Below, one piece after another: positions 11,059 through 21,016 of a stretch of 64,000 nt of DNA. This stretch comes from Rhypophila decipiens (Eukaryota > Ascomycota > Sordariomycetes > Sordariales > Naviculisporaceae). How positions within the stretch are numbered: position 1 is the first letter of the stretch; each line of letters starts with the position of its first letter. The notes under the pieces were generated by a model. It did not search any database, was not told where the DNA came from, and saw only the letters and a list, made by a program, of their open reading frames with translations. Both the position numbers and the translations under genes were made by a program. The DNA lies in contig MU858127.1 in assembly GCA_033297075.1 (NCBI GenBank), positions 105,590 through 169,589 on the forward strand, given 5' to 3'.

Positions 11059-12840
11059 ATGTCGGTCGACACGGAGCAATCAGCCCAGGTGGTGAATGAT
11101 ATGCCCGACGAGGACCGCCTGCGCTTGATCGACGACCCTGTTACACCCCTCGACGATGACGAACTCATTCCCTCATCGCAGCAGTCGATGCCCTCGACCC
11201 AAGGCGCAAATTCCAGAGCCGCCTCGCCTCTAATCAACGACGGATTGGCCGGGCCCGCCATCATTCCGTCGTCGCTTACTCCCCCGCCTTCTTCACAACT
11301 GCCTACCACCGCCGCGGCTGGTGCCGTGAATCCCCTCGCACCATCCTATGTTGTCCCGCAAAGATCTGGCATCTTCTCACCACCCGCCACGACCCTGAAC
11401 GGCGTCAAGAGGGAGACCAGCGATGCCGCCAAGTTTACCGTACCGACCGCCAGACAAGTCGACGAGGCTTCGATTGAGGAACTGCGGACCATGCTCAAGG
11501 GCTGTATGGCCGAGCACGCCAAGTTGAAGATGGAAGCGGCTCATCACAAGTTACAGTATAACTTGTTGAGCCTGCAAGCCGACGAAGACTCGAAGCGTGC
11601 CGCCGTGGAGCATGAGATGACCCGAAGGGAGGTGGAAGCTCTTCGAGCGGCCGAGCACTCTCGCCAAGCACGCCGCGATCTCAGCGCCGCTTCCGAGTCG
11701 ATGCAGACCAAGTACCTGCAGCTCAAGGTTTTCTACGAACAGGCGTTGGAAGAAAATGAAGTTCTCGCCAAAAAGTTCAAGGCTGCGAGAAAAGTGATTC
11801 AACAGAAGGAGGACGAGGTCATGCAGCTGAAGGAGGACCAGGAGATGCTCTTGAATCGTATCCGCGAAAATCGAGAACACTTTCACCACCTATGCAGCCC
11901 AGGTGGTCTCTTCCATGGCGTCATGTCGCCGGCAAAGACGCAACTGACGGCCTCTACTCCCCAGCAGCACCGTGCTACCCCTCGACAGACGCCCAAGTCT
12001 GCGGCCGTGCACCGGGAGCCCCGAGACAACCGCAACGGGCATAACTTTGACGTTCTGCTCCAGGCCCTCAGCAGCCAGGAGAACAACAGTGCTGGGAACA
12101 GTGCTCCATCCACACCCATTACCGGCCTCCGCCCTGCTCCGCGTGCCCAATCGAAGCACGCTAGGAACGCGCAGTCCATGTCCTCGCTCCCGAGCACACC
12201 CGTTGGACGGACCCGACTCGACCATGGCGGACTCCTCCCTTCTGTAAACCTGGTTCCCCAGACCGAGCCTCCTCACATACGCAGTCGATTTGTCCCCGAG
12301 ACCCCACCTCCCGCAGCACGCAGCCGAGAGCGCCGCACCAGTCGCGAAAGCACCATCTCGGCCGAAGACAACGCCGAGCTTGCGCGCCAGGCTTTGCAGG
12401 TTGCGTCGTTTGCCTCGCGGGGATCCCAACACTCGCGCAGCGGATCTCGCCGTATGTCGCAGTCACTCGGTGGCGGTGGTGGCGGCGAGGAAGAGCCCGT
12501 CTACGAGAGCCAGGCCAGTCAGGCTGCGTCTGAGATGCTTCGCCGTGATCCCCGGGAGAGCTTTGAGGTGGCTGGGTCTGGAAATAACTCGCGCGATGTG
12601 ACTCCTGCTGTGGCGCCTGCCGCTGACAAGAGCACCAAGTTGCAGGCCAAGCTGTTTGGCGGGCTGAACAAGAGCGGCGTCTCCACATCCGAGAAGAGGA
12701 AGTTTAGCGGGGGCAACAGTGGTGCGCCGTCGGCTGCTGGGGAGGCACGGGGTGCTATCAGCCCGACCAAAAAGTTGCGACTTGCTGGGGGGCTGAGGGA
12801 TCCGGGACAGGTTGGCTTGGGGATCCAGTATTCCCAGTAA
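11059..12840 (+). CDS. coiled-coil protein of unknown function, 593 residues
   Basis: This is an intronless frame. The ATG at 11059 is chosen; the frame is open a further 27 nt upstream but only from a TTG. Residues 1-130 are acidic, then Ser/Pro/Thr-rich and probably disordered. Residues about 133-275 form a long Glu/Lys/Gln-rich coiled coil, with heptads such as AEHAKLKMEAAHHKLQ and EENEVLAKKFKAARKVIQQKEDEV. The remaining half is disordered, with many SP/TP sites, basic clusters and a GGGGG run. The C-terminus carries SPTKKLRL, a possible nuclear localisation signal. The architecture suggests a nuclear or cytoskeletal scaffold subject to phosphorylation. I do not recognise a named family. 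Confidence 0.8.
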   Translation: MSVDTEQSAQVVNDMPDEDRLRLIDDPVTPLDDDELIPSSQQSMPSTQGANSRAASPLINDGLAGPAIIPSSLTPPPSSQLPTTAAAGAVNPLAPSYVVPQRSGIFSPPATTLNGVKRETSDAAKFTVPTARQVDEASIEELRTMLKGCMAEHAKLKMEAAHHKLQYNLLSLQADEDSKRAAVEHEMTRREVEALRAAEHSRQARRDLSAASESMQTKYLQLKVFYEQALEENEVLAKKFKAARKVIQQKEDEVMQLKEDQEMLLNRIRENREHFHHLCSPGGLFHGVMSPAKTQLTASTPQQHRATPRQTPKSAAVHREPRDNRNGHNFDVLLQALSSQENNSAGNSAPSTPITGLRPAPRAQSKHARNAQSMSSLPSTPVGRTRLDHGGLLPSVNLVPQTEPPHIRSRFVPETPPPAARSRERRTSRESTISAEDNAELARQALQVASFASRGSQHSRSGSRRMSQSLGGGGGGEEEPVYESQASQAASEMLRRDPRESFEVAGSGNNSRDVTPAVAPAADKSTKLQAKLFGGLNKSGVSTSEKRKFSGGNSGAPSAAGEARGAISPTKKLRLAGGLRDPGQVGLGIQYSQ

Positions 12841-14249
12841 AGTAGTTCGACTGTTTTTGGCTCTTGGGCTGAAAACTCTTTTTTGTTTTTCTGTGCTGCA
12901 TGATTGCATGGATGGATGCAAGAAAATGATATTTGACGTCTCTTTTCAGCTTATACCCTGTTGTCGGATGCTGAATTTCTTTTCTTCTTCTCGACGGGCT
13001 TTTCTTTTCCTTTCTATATGGTTAGCCCACTCGTGGCTCACTCTGGCCGTGTTTATGGATGGATGATTATGGTTCTTTTTTTCTGGTGGTCTTGGGGATT
13101 CTCTATGGGCTTTATTCTCTTTTCGCCATCTCTCCCCCTTTGTTTTTAGGGGACAACAAGATGGTCGAAGCAGCGGTCTTTGAACAAGCGAAAAAGCTAT
13201 TGGTCCCCGTCTTGGCCTTTCTGCTACGCTTGCTCGACGACAAGATTGTATATTTATATCACGAGGTTATGGGTCATTTCTTTCTTTTCATTTCTCGGGT
13301 TTTGCACACCTGGTCAGATCGGATTCTTTTCGGCGGCGCTATAGCATGGTACTGATGGCAACGAACTGACGGTTCGGAATCTGGTTGTGGGAAGAAGGGC
13401 TTCTTTGGTATCTAGTTAGTTGCCTTTGACGGCTCTGCCGTTTGTTGGGAGCATTCTTCCTGTGCTTTCCAGACTATTGGGTTTTGGGGCTGTTTTTTTT
13501 TTTTTTTTTTTTGGAGCTGAGCTATGAGAGCAGGAAGGCATTGCAGAACTGCTAAACTCTGAATGAGACTGGTACTTGGGTCACTACTGTTCATATTTTG
13601 TGCAAGTCTGTCTGTTGATCTTGATTTGTTGACATGGTATGGCTTGGTTCATTTGCATGAAGCTGTTGAGTATGATGATGCTGACCATGTATGTACCCCT
13701 GTAGCAGTCAGGATGATATGATGATATGATGATATTGATGCTGCCATGACACCTGGCCATTATGCTGATATTTAAACTCTCTTCTCTTTTTGCTCTATTT
13801 ATATTATGGATTTACAATGATAGCCTCTGACTGCTCTGGCAGCTGATCAGGAAATGATATCACGCTTTGCGTACTTGCTTGGTCCGTTTGTCGCGGCGTG
13901 GCTTTTTAACTTGGACGCTCAACTTGGCATCACTTGTACGTGTTTAATGAGCCAAAGCTTTTGTGACTCGTAAGGTGTCAAGTTGAAGATGAAACTTGGG
14001 GTAGGCAAACTGTAGCGATGCTGGCTTGCTTGATTGAGATGGGATATATCATGTTGAGCAGGTAGGAGGAGATCCCATATTCCAGTCGGCAGACGAAAGC
14101 ATATCCCAACCACACCAGATTACCATTTTATAACCTTGCAAGGATAACATACAAAGACACCTCTCTAGATACAAGACACGAGATATAAATATGTACAAAT
14201 CACCCTTCCTCCTCCTCCTCATATACCCAAACCCAACATCTCACCCCAT
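12841..14249. other. intergenic region between convergent genes
   Basis: This contains 3' regions of the coiled-coil and thiolase genes. It is T-rich, with a T homopolymer at about 13492-13512 and an ATGATATG-type short tandem near 13705-13735. No gene is supported. Confidence 0.5.
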
Positions 14250-15530
14250 CTAGTACTCCCTGACAAACAAGCCACCCATACCCATACCAGTACCAATGCA
14301 CATACTCACAACACCAACCTGACCCTGCGACCTCTCCAAGCCATGAAGCAACGTAGCCACCAGCCTTGCACCAGTAGCACCAAGCGGGTGACCCAGGGCA
14401 ATAGCTCCTCCATCGGGGTTAACCTTTTCATCCGCCAGCTCTTGCTCCAGCCCCAACTCTCTCACACAATAGATAGCCTGGCTAGCAAACGCCTCGTTAA
14501 TCTCCCACCGATCAACATCTTTGTTTTCCAACCCATACGCGCCCAGCAGCTTGGGGATGACCACGGCCGGCCCAATGCCCATCTCATTGGGCTTACACCC
14601 GGCAACGGCAGAACCGACAAACTTGCCAATGATATTCCCCGAGAGTCCCAATTCCGTCGCGGTGCTCCTCCTCATCAACAGCGTAGCAGCAGCACCGTCG
14701 CTCACCTGGGACGAATTACCCGCAGTAGACTTTCCATCCGCCTTGAAAGCGGGCTTGAGCTTCGTCATCCCCGCCATATTCACCCCGGGGCGAATCCCAT
14801 CGTCCTGCGTAACAGTAACCTCCTTCTCCTCGCCCACCGGCTGGCCGGCCTTGTCCACCTCCTGGAAGCGCGTGGTAACAGGGACAATCTCTTTCTCAAA
14901 ATACCCATTCTCCCTCGCCCGCGCCGCTCTCCGATGGGATTCCACCGCAAAAGCGTCTTGGTCTTCTCTCGAGACGTTATACCGCTCTGCCACGTTCTCC
15001 GAGGTCAAGCCCATGGGCATGATACAATCCCTCGCATCTGCAATCGGGCTGTTCTTGAGCGCAGGCCAGACATGCACCGGGATGGCTTTGCTCCCGTAGT
15101 TCCGCGTCATGGACTCCATCCCCGCGCCGATACCGACGTCGATCATGCCCGTCGAGATACTCGCGGCGATGTTTGTAATCGACTGCAGAGAAGACGAACA
15201 AGCGCGGTTGACGGTGTATAGCGAAGTAGAGGAGGTGTCGAACTCGGGGATTGCGTTGAGAGCCATGCGCGAGGCCTTGGAACCGCCCAGCTCGGAGAGG
15301 ACCACGCCGACTGCTACATCGTTTATCTTTTTGGGGTCGAGGTTTGGGTTCGCGGTGAGGGTTGCTTTTAGGACGGAAGAGAGGAGTTCTTCGGGGTAGG
15401 CGTCTTTGAGGTGGCCTTTGTAGGAGCGGGTTATGGGGGTTCGGAGGGAGGATAGGATCACGATGTCGGAGGGGGATTTGGATAGGATCGAGGCGAGGCC
15501 TTTGGCTTTGCTTGCTGAGGCGGCGGCCAT
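14250..15530 (-). CDS. 3-ketoacyl-CoA thiolase (acetyl-CoA C-acyltransferase)
   Basis: Thiolase catalyses the final thiolytic step of fatty-acid beta-oxidation, giving acetyl-CoA and a shortened acyl-CoA. The 426-residue intronless product has the nucleophilic Cys111 in VNRACSSSLQS, NEAFA at residues 345-349, GGAIALGHPLGATGAR with catalytic His381, and the second Cys411 in SMCIGTGMGMGG. Length and motifs match the peroxisomal FOX3/POT1-like group. I chose the ATG at 15530 because it opens a conserved-looking N-terminus. An in-frame ATG at 15707 would add 59 residues that look like a translated Phe/Ser-rich leader. Neither a PTS1 at the C-terminus (ends REY) nor a canonical PTS2 nonapeptide in the first 45 residues is visible, so peroxisomal targeting is inferred from the family only. 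Confidence 0.92.
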   Translation of the reverse strand: MAAASASKAKGLASILSKSPSDIVILSSLRTPITRSYKGHLKDAYPEELLSSVLKATLTANPNLDPKKINDVAVGVVLSELGGSKASRMALNAIPEFDTSSTSLYTVNRACSSSLQSITNIAASISTGMIDVGIGAGMESMTRNYGSKAIPVHVWPALKNSPIADARDCIMPMGLTSENVAERYNVSREDQDAFAVESHRRAARARENGYFEKEIVPVTTRFQEVDKAGQPVGEEKEVTVTQDDGIRPGVNMAGMTKLKPAFKADGKSTAGNSSQVSDGAAATLLMRRSTATELGLSGNIIGKFVGSAVAGCKPNEMGIGPAVVIPKLLGAYGLENKDVDRWEINEAFASQAIYCVRELGLEQELADEKVNPDGGAIALGHPLGATGARLVATLLHGLERSQGQVGVVSMCIGTGMGMGGLFVREY

Positions 15531-16524
15531 TTTTGCGGATTTCTTTTGCTGGGTGGGTGAGATTGGCTTGCTTGTTGGGAGGAGGTGAGAGATACGTAGA
15601 GAGAGAAAAGAAGAAAAAGAAAAGAAAAAGAAAATCCAAAAGTCAACAAAAGGAGGCAAATCGGCGTGCGTGCTCGCTCCTCCGAAGGTGGGCCGTATCC
15701 GTGACAAACTGCCGGTCGAGTCGCCGGATGGATCCCCGCTTCCCCAGTCTTTTTGGCGCGCTTGTTCGCGTGGAGATGACTTGGCGATTGTTTGTCTTTT
15801 TTGGTCTCTCTTTTCTCCGAGTGTTGGGGATTGAAGCTTTCAATCGCTGGATTGAAGATATGTTGACAATAAGGCGCAGTTAAAGACGAAGAAGAGAAAA
15901 AGAAAAAGAGGGTCATTTTACCCGGATATATATCTACGAGCATGAGATATTGCCGGTCGTCACTTTGTCACTTGAGCCCCCCAAGGAATCCCTCTCCGGC
16001 AGCCCGGAACCGCGACTCGGGATTGGGGTAATCGGCCCCAGAAGGTCTAATCGCCCCCTGGGGCAGTCAAGAATTTGTATGGAGAAACTGGAGAAAACTC
16101 GGGGAAATTGTTTAAAGAAAAAGTCGGCCACGCAGTGGGATAGGCCAGTGTGACGGTGGGGGGTTTCGGCAGTAAAAGGGGCGAATGGGCATCCTTGGCG
16201 GCATTGGTCTCGGGAGTCGGGATATTTTGGAGACGGGTCCTCCCGATTCCGCTTCTGGCTTTACCGCTAGTTTGGTATTATGAGGTGGTGGCATGGCAAC
16301 GAATAGGGAGGTGAGGTCTCTATTAGCGCTCTTTCACAAAGACCTTTGATGATAATACGAGACAGCGCCAGAAATATATCATGATTCATTTTCTTCCTCT
16401 AATAATACATGACTTCACACAACTCCCTAATCGTACAAAGTCTACAATCCACCTGTCCCAGCGCCACCCGCACCCACATGTCTCGTTTTGAACACTCTTG
16501 TTGTCAACGACACGATACTCCAGG
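15531..16524. other. upstream region of the thiolase gene
   Basis: The first ~200 bases upstream are A/G-rich on the plus strand (pyrimidine-rich on the gene strand), as expected for a leader/promoter. No gene is supported. Confidence 0.4.
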
Positions 16525-17653
16525 TTATCGCGGAGCCGAAACGTCAGACGAACCAGAGATAGCATTGACCGAAGTAGTGGCCGAAGAAGTCCAGGTGTCC
16601 CATGCCGAGTAGTCGTAGGCGATAGCTGACTCGACGGACTCGGACCGGGAAGCCGTGGTGTCGAGCTCCACGACGTCCGAGTCCTCGGGGATATCGCCCG
16701 GCGCTGCACGTAGCTGCGCCGCCGCCACCACGATCTGGCTGTTGGGCGGAGAGTCGTCTCTTGTTGTTCATCCCACCACCAGGCCCCGCCTAGACTTGAT
16801 CTGGCTGTTGAGCGGAGAGTCGCCTTTTGTTGTTCAGGCCGACTGCCCGGTGCTCGGTGGGTACATGAGGGAGAAGAAAACAGCGGCTGCAGTGGCTGCA
16901 GTGGCTCCAGGCACCACCGCCTAGACTTGATCTGGCTGTTGGGCCGAGAGTCGTCTTTCTCGCAGAAACCTGGTTAGGGTCTCTGCCCAAAGGACGCTCC
17001 CAACCGTAAACTTGATTCCGGGGGACGCCTGCCGTCGTCACGCCAGGGTGGAGCTCGGCCAGATCTTCCGCAAGGTCCCCTGCCTTCTCTGGACCCCGGC
17101 CGACAGCGAGGTGCTCGGTGGGTACATGAGGGAGAGGAGAACAGTGGCTGTAGTCGGTGCAGCGGCTTACCCAGGGTTGGGGGTGCATGTCGGCCATGTT
17201 CGACTGCCCGCCCCTTCATGGACGCTGGAAGGAGGCGTGAGCTCTCCGGAAGCTCCAGGGAAGGACAAAGATCCAGGAGCGGTAACTGCCTTGGCCTGCG
17301 CGGCATTGGAGGGATGGGTGTGGATTGCGGTGTCCATCGTGCGCTGCTCGAGGTCTTGCATACTCGAAGTTCTGCGGCTGCCTGCCGTGAGCGGCGGTCG
17401 ACCCTTTGGAGTCTTGAAGACGGGCAGGGAGGCTGGATCAGCATTGGGGTGCCAATGCCCTTGGCAGGCTCTGGTCGTCCCTCTAGGGTAGGGCTAACAA
17501 CCAACTTGGAATTAATCCGAGATCAAGGATCGAACTGTCTAATTAAGACATGGAATTGCGATGGCCAGACAGCGGTGCTCCGAGGTTGATGGTCCATGAT
17601 TGGACAGTTGTGGGAAAAGAAGCTGAAAATGCATACCTTGAAGCAAACTCCAT
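16525..17653 (-). CDS. small Ser/Thr-rich protein of unknown function (three-exon model)
   Basis: Proposed minus-strand exons are 17653-17637, 17482-17171 and 16759-16525, giving 187 residues. Intron 1 has a GTATGC donor and a CCCTAG acceptor. Intron 2 (17170-16760, 411 nt) has a perfect GTAAGC donor and a CAAG acceptor. Both junctions preserve one open frame that passes through TPNPG then DDSPPNSQ. The first exon encodes only MEFAS plus two bases, so the true start is uncertain. An alternative acceptor 12 nt further in is also in frame. The product is hydrophilic, with Pro/Ser/Thr-rich stretches and an acidic segment (GDIPEDSDVVELD). The long second intron contains repeated copies of the intron/exon junction (see the repeat entry). 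No family is recognised, and the model needs transcript support. Confidence 0.35.
16730..17180. repeat. partial tandem triplication across an intron-exon junction
   Basis: The plus-strand word GATCTGGCTGTTG followed by a GAGAGTCG-containing stretch occurs three times (starting near 16731, 16798 and 16928). The companion GGTGCTCGGTGGGTACATGAGG-type segment occurs twice (near 16849 and 17110). The copies diverge by a few per cent to about 15 per cent and are 70-250 bp apart. Confidence 0.7.
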
Positions 17654-18593
17654 TGTCAATACTCAGTCACCCAAACTCTCAGTGTCATGCTTGAATTGAC
17701 GAAGCCCTTTTCTCTCGGATCTGGGTTGTCGAGTTGGAGTCGACGACGATGGAGAGAGGACCGGCTCAATGCTGGTCACTCTGGAAACCAGATGTCAGCA
17801 CAAGTCTGGGTTTCGCACTCCAGATGATCGAACCTAGTGGTCACTTACCAAGAAGCACGAATGATTTGACACCTTCAATCAGTGATCAAGACGCCGGAGT
17901 CAAGACGCTGGAGGTGCAGAAACAACCGAGGTTTGAATATTGTTGTCGGCACAGCCTTCCTGAGACAGCTTGAGGTCTTGTCAAGCCTCTGTTAGTGATG
18001 GTGAGCTGTGAATGTGATTTGAAAAGGTATTGGGTTTCGGATTTCGGATTTCGAATTGTGCGAGGAGTGAAAGAGGGTTGCGGAACTGTGGGAAATTTTG
18101 ATTCGGGAAAAGAGATTTATAGTGCCCTGGGCCCCTGCCGCCTGCCCTGCTGCCTGCCTGTCTGCGGTCAGAAGGAGCTCCAGCTATACCGGTAGGTGTC
18201 TGCTGGATTCAAAGGGCCGGTGTGTCACTTTACGCTCCGATTGGCCCGTCTGTGGCCGACTTTTGAAAAAGATGGTTCCAGCAGCTGGTACTTGGTCGAG
18301 CGCGGGTAGCCTTGTCTTTTCTTACTTCTCACCTGCAGAATGCTTTGAGAGTAAAGGTGCGTCGTAATCAAATCCAAGCAAACAGGGCGCAATGCTATGA
18401 ATCAAAGAGTTCCGAGTTCAATGACTTGTTGGAGCACTCTCAGGGCGTTACACGCCGGTACAGGAGACGGGAAGTGGTCCGGAGGAGGTGTGGTTCAACA
18501 ATTACGACGTTTGGGGCGAGTCGGATGTCAATATCATTGTTTTCAAAACTAGTCTAGGGAGAAATGAATTCTCGCCATGCCAAGAAACCCTCA
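17654..18593. other. intergenic region between the small unknown gene and the GMC gene
   Basis: This contains the upstream region of the small unknown gene and the 3' flank of the GMC gene. I see no supported gene or RNA. Confidence 0.4.
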
Positions 18594-20493
18594 TCAATTC
18601 CCAATCCCATACTCCCGACGAATAAGATCCGCGGCTCGCTCCGCAACCGCATACACCGTCGTCTGCGTATTACCCCGAGTAGCCAGCGGGATAATACTAG
18701 AATCGACGATGCGAAGCCCTTGCAAGCCATGCACATGCAGCCGAGCATCCACCACACCGCCCCGCTCAAACGGCAGCATTGCACAAGTGCTCGTGGGATG
18801 CCAGCAGCTGAGCGCCGACAGCCTCGCCCACCTCTTTGCCACATCTAGATCGCTGAGATCGGCCGGAGCCCCAGCGTTCCGCCGTCCGCCTCGCTTGATG
18901 AGCTTGCTCAGGGGTCCGGCGCGCACAATAGTCTCGGCGTATCTTAGGAGGCGGGCCTGAACCTCGAGATCCAGAGGGTGTTCCAGGTATCGCGGATCAA
19001 TCGTCGGCTTGTCCGCTGGGTTGGAGGATGTGATATGCGCGCTGCCGCGGGAGAGAGGAAACAGCAATGCAGCACATATCGTGACGAAGTTGGCAGAAGA
19101 TGCTTCCTTTACAATGACGTCGGCTCCCACACTGGCAGGATTGACATTGGAGCATGCCGCATACATGAACATGTTTCCTGCCCCCTCGGCGGGGTCTGCG
19201 AGAAGCGACTGGACAAACGAGGTGTGATACGGCGTAAAGCCACCGGCGATGGGGCTAGAGCCCGAAGCAGTTGTCTGCTTCACGACCTGGTCAAGCGTCG
19301 ACTTCCCGTCGGGTCCGACAAAGTCGGGGACCGGAAGGAGCGAGCCCGTGAAGTTGCCCACAGCAAACGGACCGGACTTGTTGGTCATGTATTCCTGCAT
19401 GGCCGCGCCAACAGCCTCGGGATCCTGGCGAGCCAGAGCATCCATGGTCTTTACGCCTTCCCCAACCTCAAAGCTTACGCTAGAGACGGGATGATCTTGG
19501 AGGTTTTCGCCCACGTTGGGGTTTTCCATGACGACTTGGATGTTGAGCTTCTCGAGAAGCTCTCGGTTTCCGATGCCAGAGAGCTCTAGCAGTTTCGGTG
19601 ACCCGAAGACGCCAGCAGCTAAAATCACCTCTTTCTTGGCATTGTGAGTGACGGCTGCATGGTCCTTTTGAATCTGGACCCCGACGGCCTTTGGAACCTT
19701 CTCAGTGGTGTCGAAGATGATCTTCTCGGCAAGAGCGCCTGTTAGTACGTCGAGGTTGGGGCGGGACTTGTTTGGCTCCAAGTATGCCGTCGCCGCATCA
19801 CTGCGTGTGCGTGATACGGGATCCACGCTCAATGCGTTGATATAGCCACCAGTGAACTTGCCGCTGAAGGGATCTCCATCGGCAGGGAAGCCGAGGGACC
19901 CTAGAGTGTCAACCCAGGCGGACGGAAGAGGATCACTCGATTCTTCCGGGAAGGATGCTTGGACTGGTCCGTCGCAGCCGCGGCAGGCTTCGTCCATGTA
20001 AGAAAGGCGTAGGTGATGGGCGGCGTCGCTCGATGGCGGTGCCAGGGTATGGAATTTCTTGTAGTAAGGACCCAGAGTCTCCCAATCCCAGCCCGGGTTG
20101 CCGAACCCGGCCCATGCGTCGACAGCCGCTTTTGAGTTGGCCACAAAGGCCAGGCCATTGATGGCACTGGAGCCGCCAATGAGTTTGCCCTGAGACAGGG
20201 GTATGATTTTGCCGTCAAGGCCTTTCTTGGTGGTTGTCAGTGGCTGTTGATAACAGAGGACTCAGGAGTCGATCAGTTCATACCTGCGGAACAGTCTTGT
20301 AAGCCCAGTCAAAGTCAGGTGACCCCAGAACAGAAAGCCAAAAGCCCGGCGTGCGAATGCGCGGGTCGTTCGTGTGCTCGGTTCCGGCCTCGACAACGAG
20401 AACCGAAGTGTTTGGGTCCTCTGTGAGCCGGGCGGCAACAACAAGCCCAGCCGTACCGCCGCCGATGATGATGAAGTCGTAGTCTGTCTCCAT
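18594..20493 (-). CDS. GMC (glucose-methanol-choline) family FAD oxidoreductase
   Basis: This FAD enzyme oxidises an alcohol or related substrate. Exons are 20493-20284 and 20225-18594. The 58-nt intron has a GTATGA donor, a CTGAC branch and a CCAAG acceptor; an upstream CAACAG acceptor is also in frame and would insert six residues. The 613-residue product starts with the dinucleotide-binding IIIGGGTAGLVVAARL and VVEAG. GGSSAIN lies at residues 87-93, a GMC signature-2-like segment (AAGVFGSPKLLELSGIG) at about 273-289, and the catalytic His at about 546 in CWHPTSTCAM. The second active-site position is Asn at about 589 (GNTQTTVYAVAERAADLI), as in several GMC subfamilies. No signal peptide is evident, so it is probably intracellular. 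The substrate is unknown; annotation as choline dehydrogenase would be over-interpretation. Confidence 0.9.
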
Positions 20494-21016
20494 GGTGATG
20501 CGTTATGCTTGGGGTTAACTGGTGTGGAGAGGTTTGCAGATGAAGGAGTGGAGGGGAATCAGGGAGAGAAGTGAAGCTATCAAGTTTTCAAGACTTGGAG
20601 CCTCCCCCTGTCATTAATCTGTTGGTCGTTTATAGACCTCCATTCTATCTGCACAGCCAAAAGGCAACGCAGCAGCGGCGGCCGACACAGTGAGACCACA
20701 GCAGTTGGAGCACTGTCGGGCATGCGTGCGTGCGGCACGGCGTGAGACGGAAGCTCTGGCTGGGCAGGAAGGAGCTATGAGGTCTGGAGGAGCCCTGGAG
20801 CTCCGGCAAAGGTGTCCGGTTAGGGTAATTCAATACGGGCCCTTGGCGGTCCGGTGGGCTCGCCCCGTCAAACGGCCTGACCAGTAGTGCGGGTACAACG
20901 GGATTGGCCATGTCCAAGAGCTAGTCTGACCTCGACTCCCCAAGGTCTCGGTCCAATGTCCAAACCAAGCCGAGTGTCCCCGAGTCAGTTCGGCAGCTCC
21001 AACAGCCAAGTCGAGC
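20494..21016. other. GMC promoter region
   Basis: This spans the ATG of the GMC gene to the stop codon of the next minus-strand gene. No separate gene is supported. Confidence 0.5.

Noticed and set aside
14343..15221. 292-codon plus-strand ORF opposite the thiolase
   Set aside because: It is a mirror of a GC-rich coding strand; the thiolase on the other strand has full catalytic motifs.
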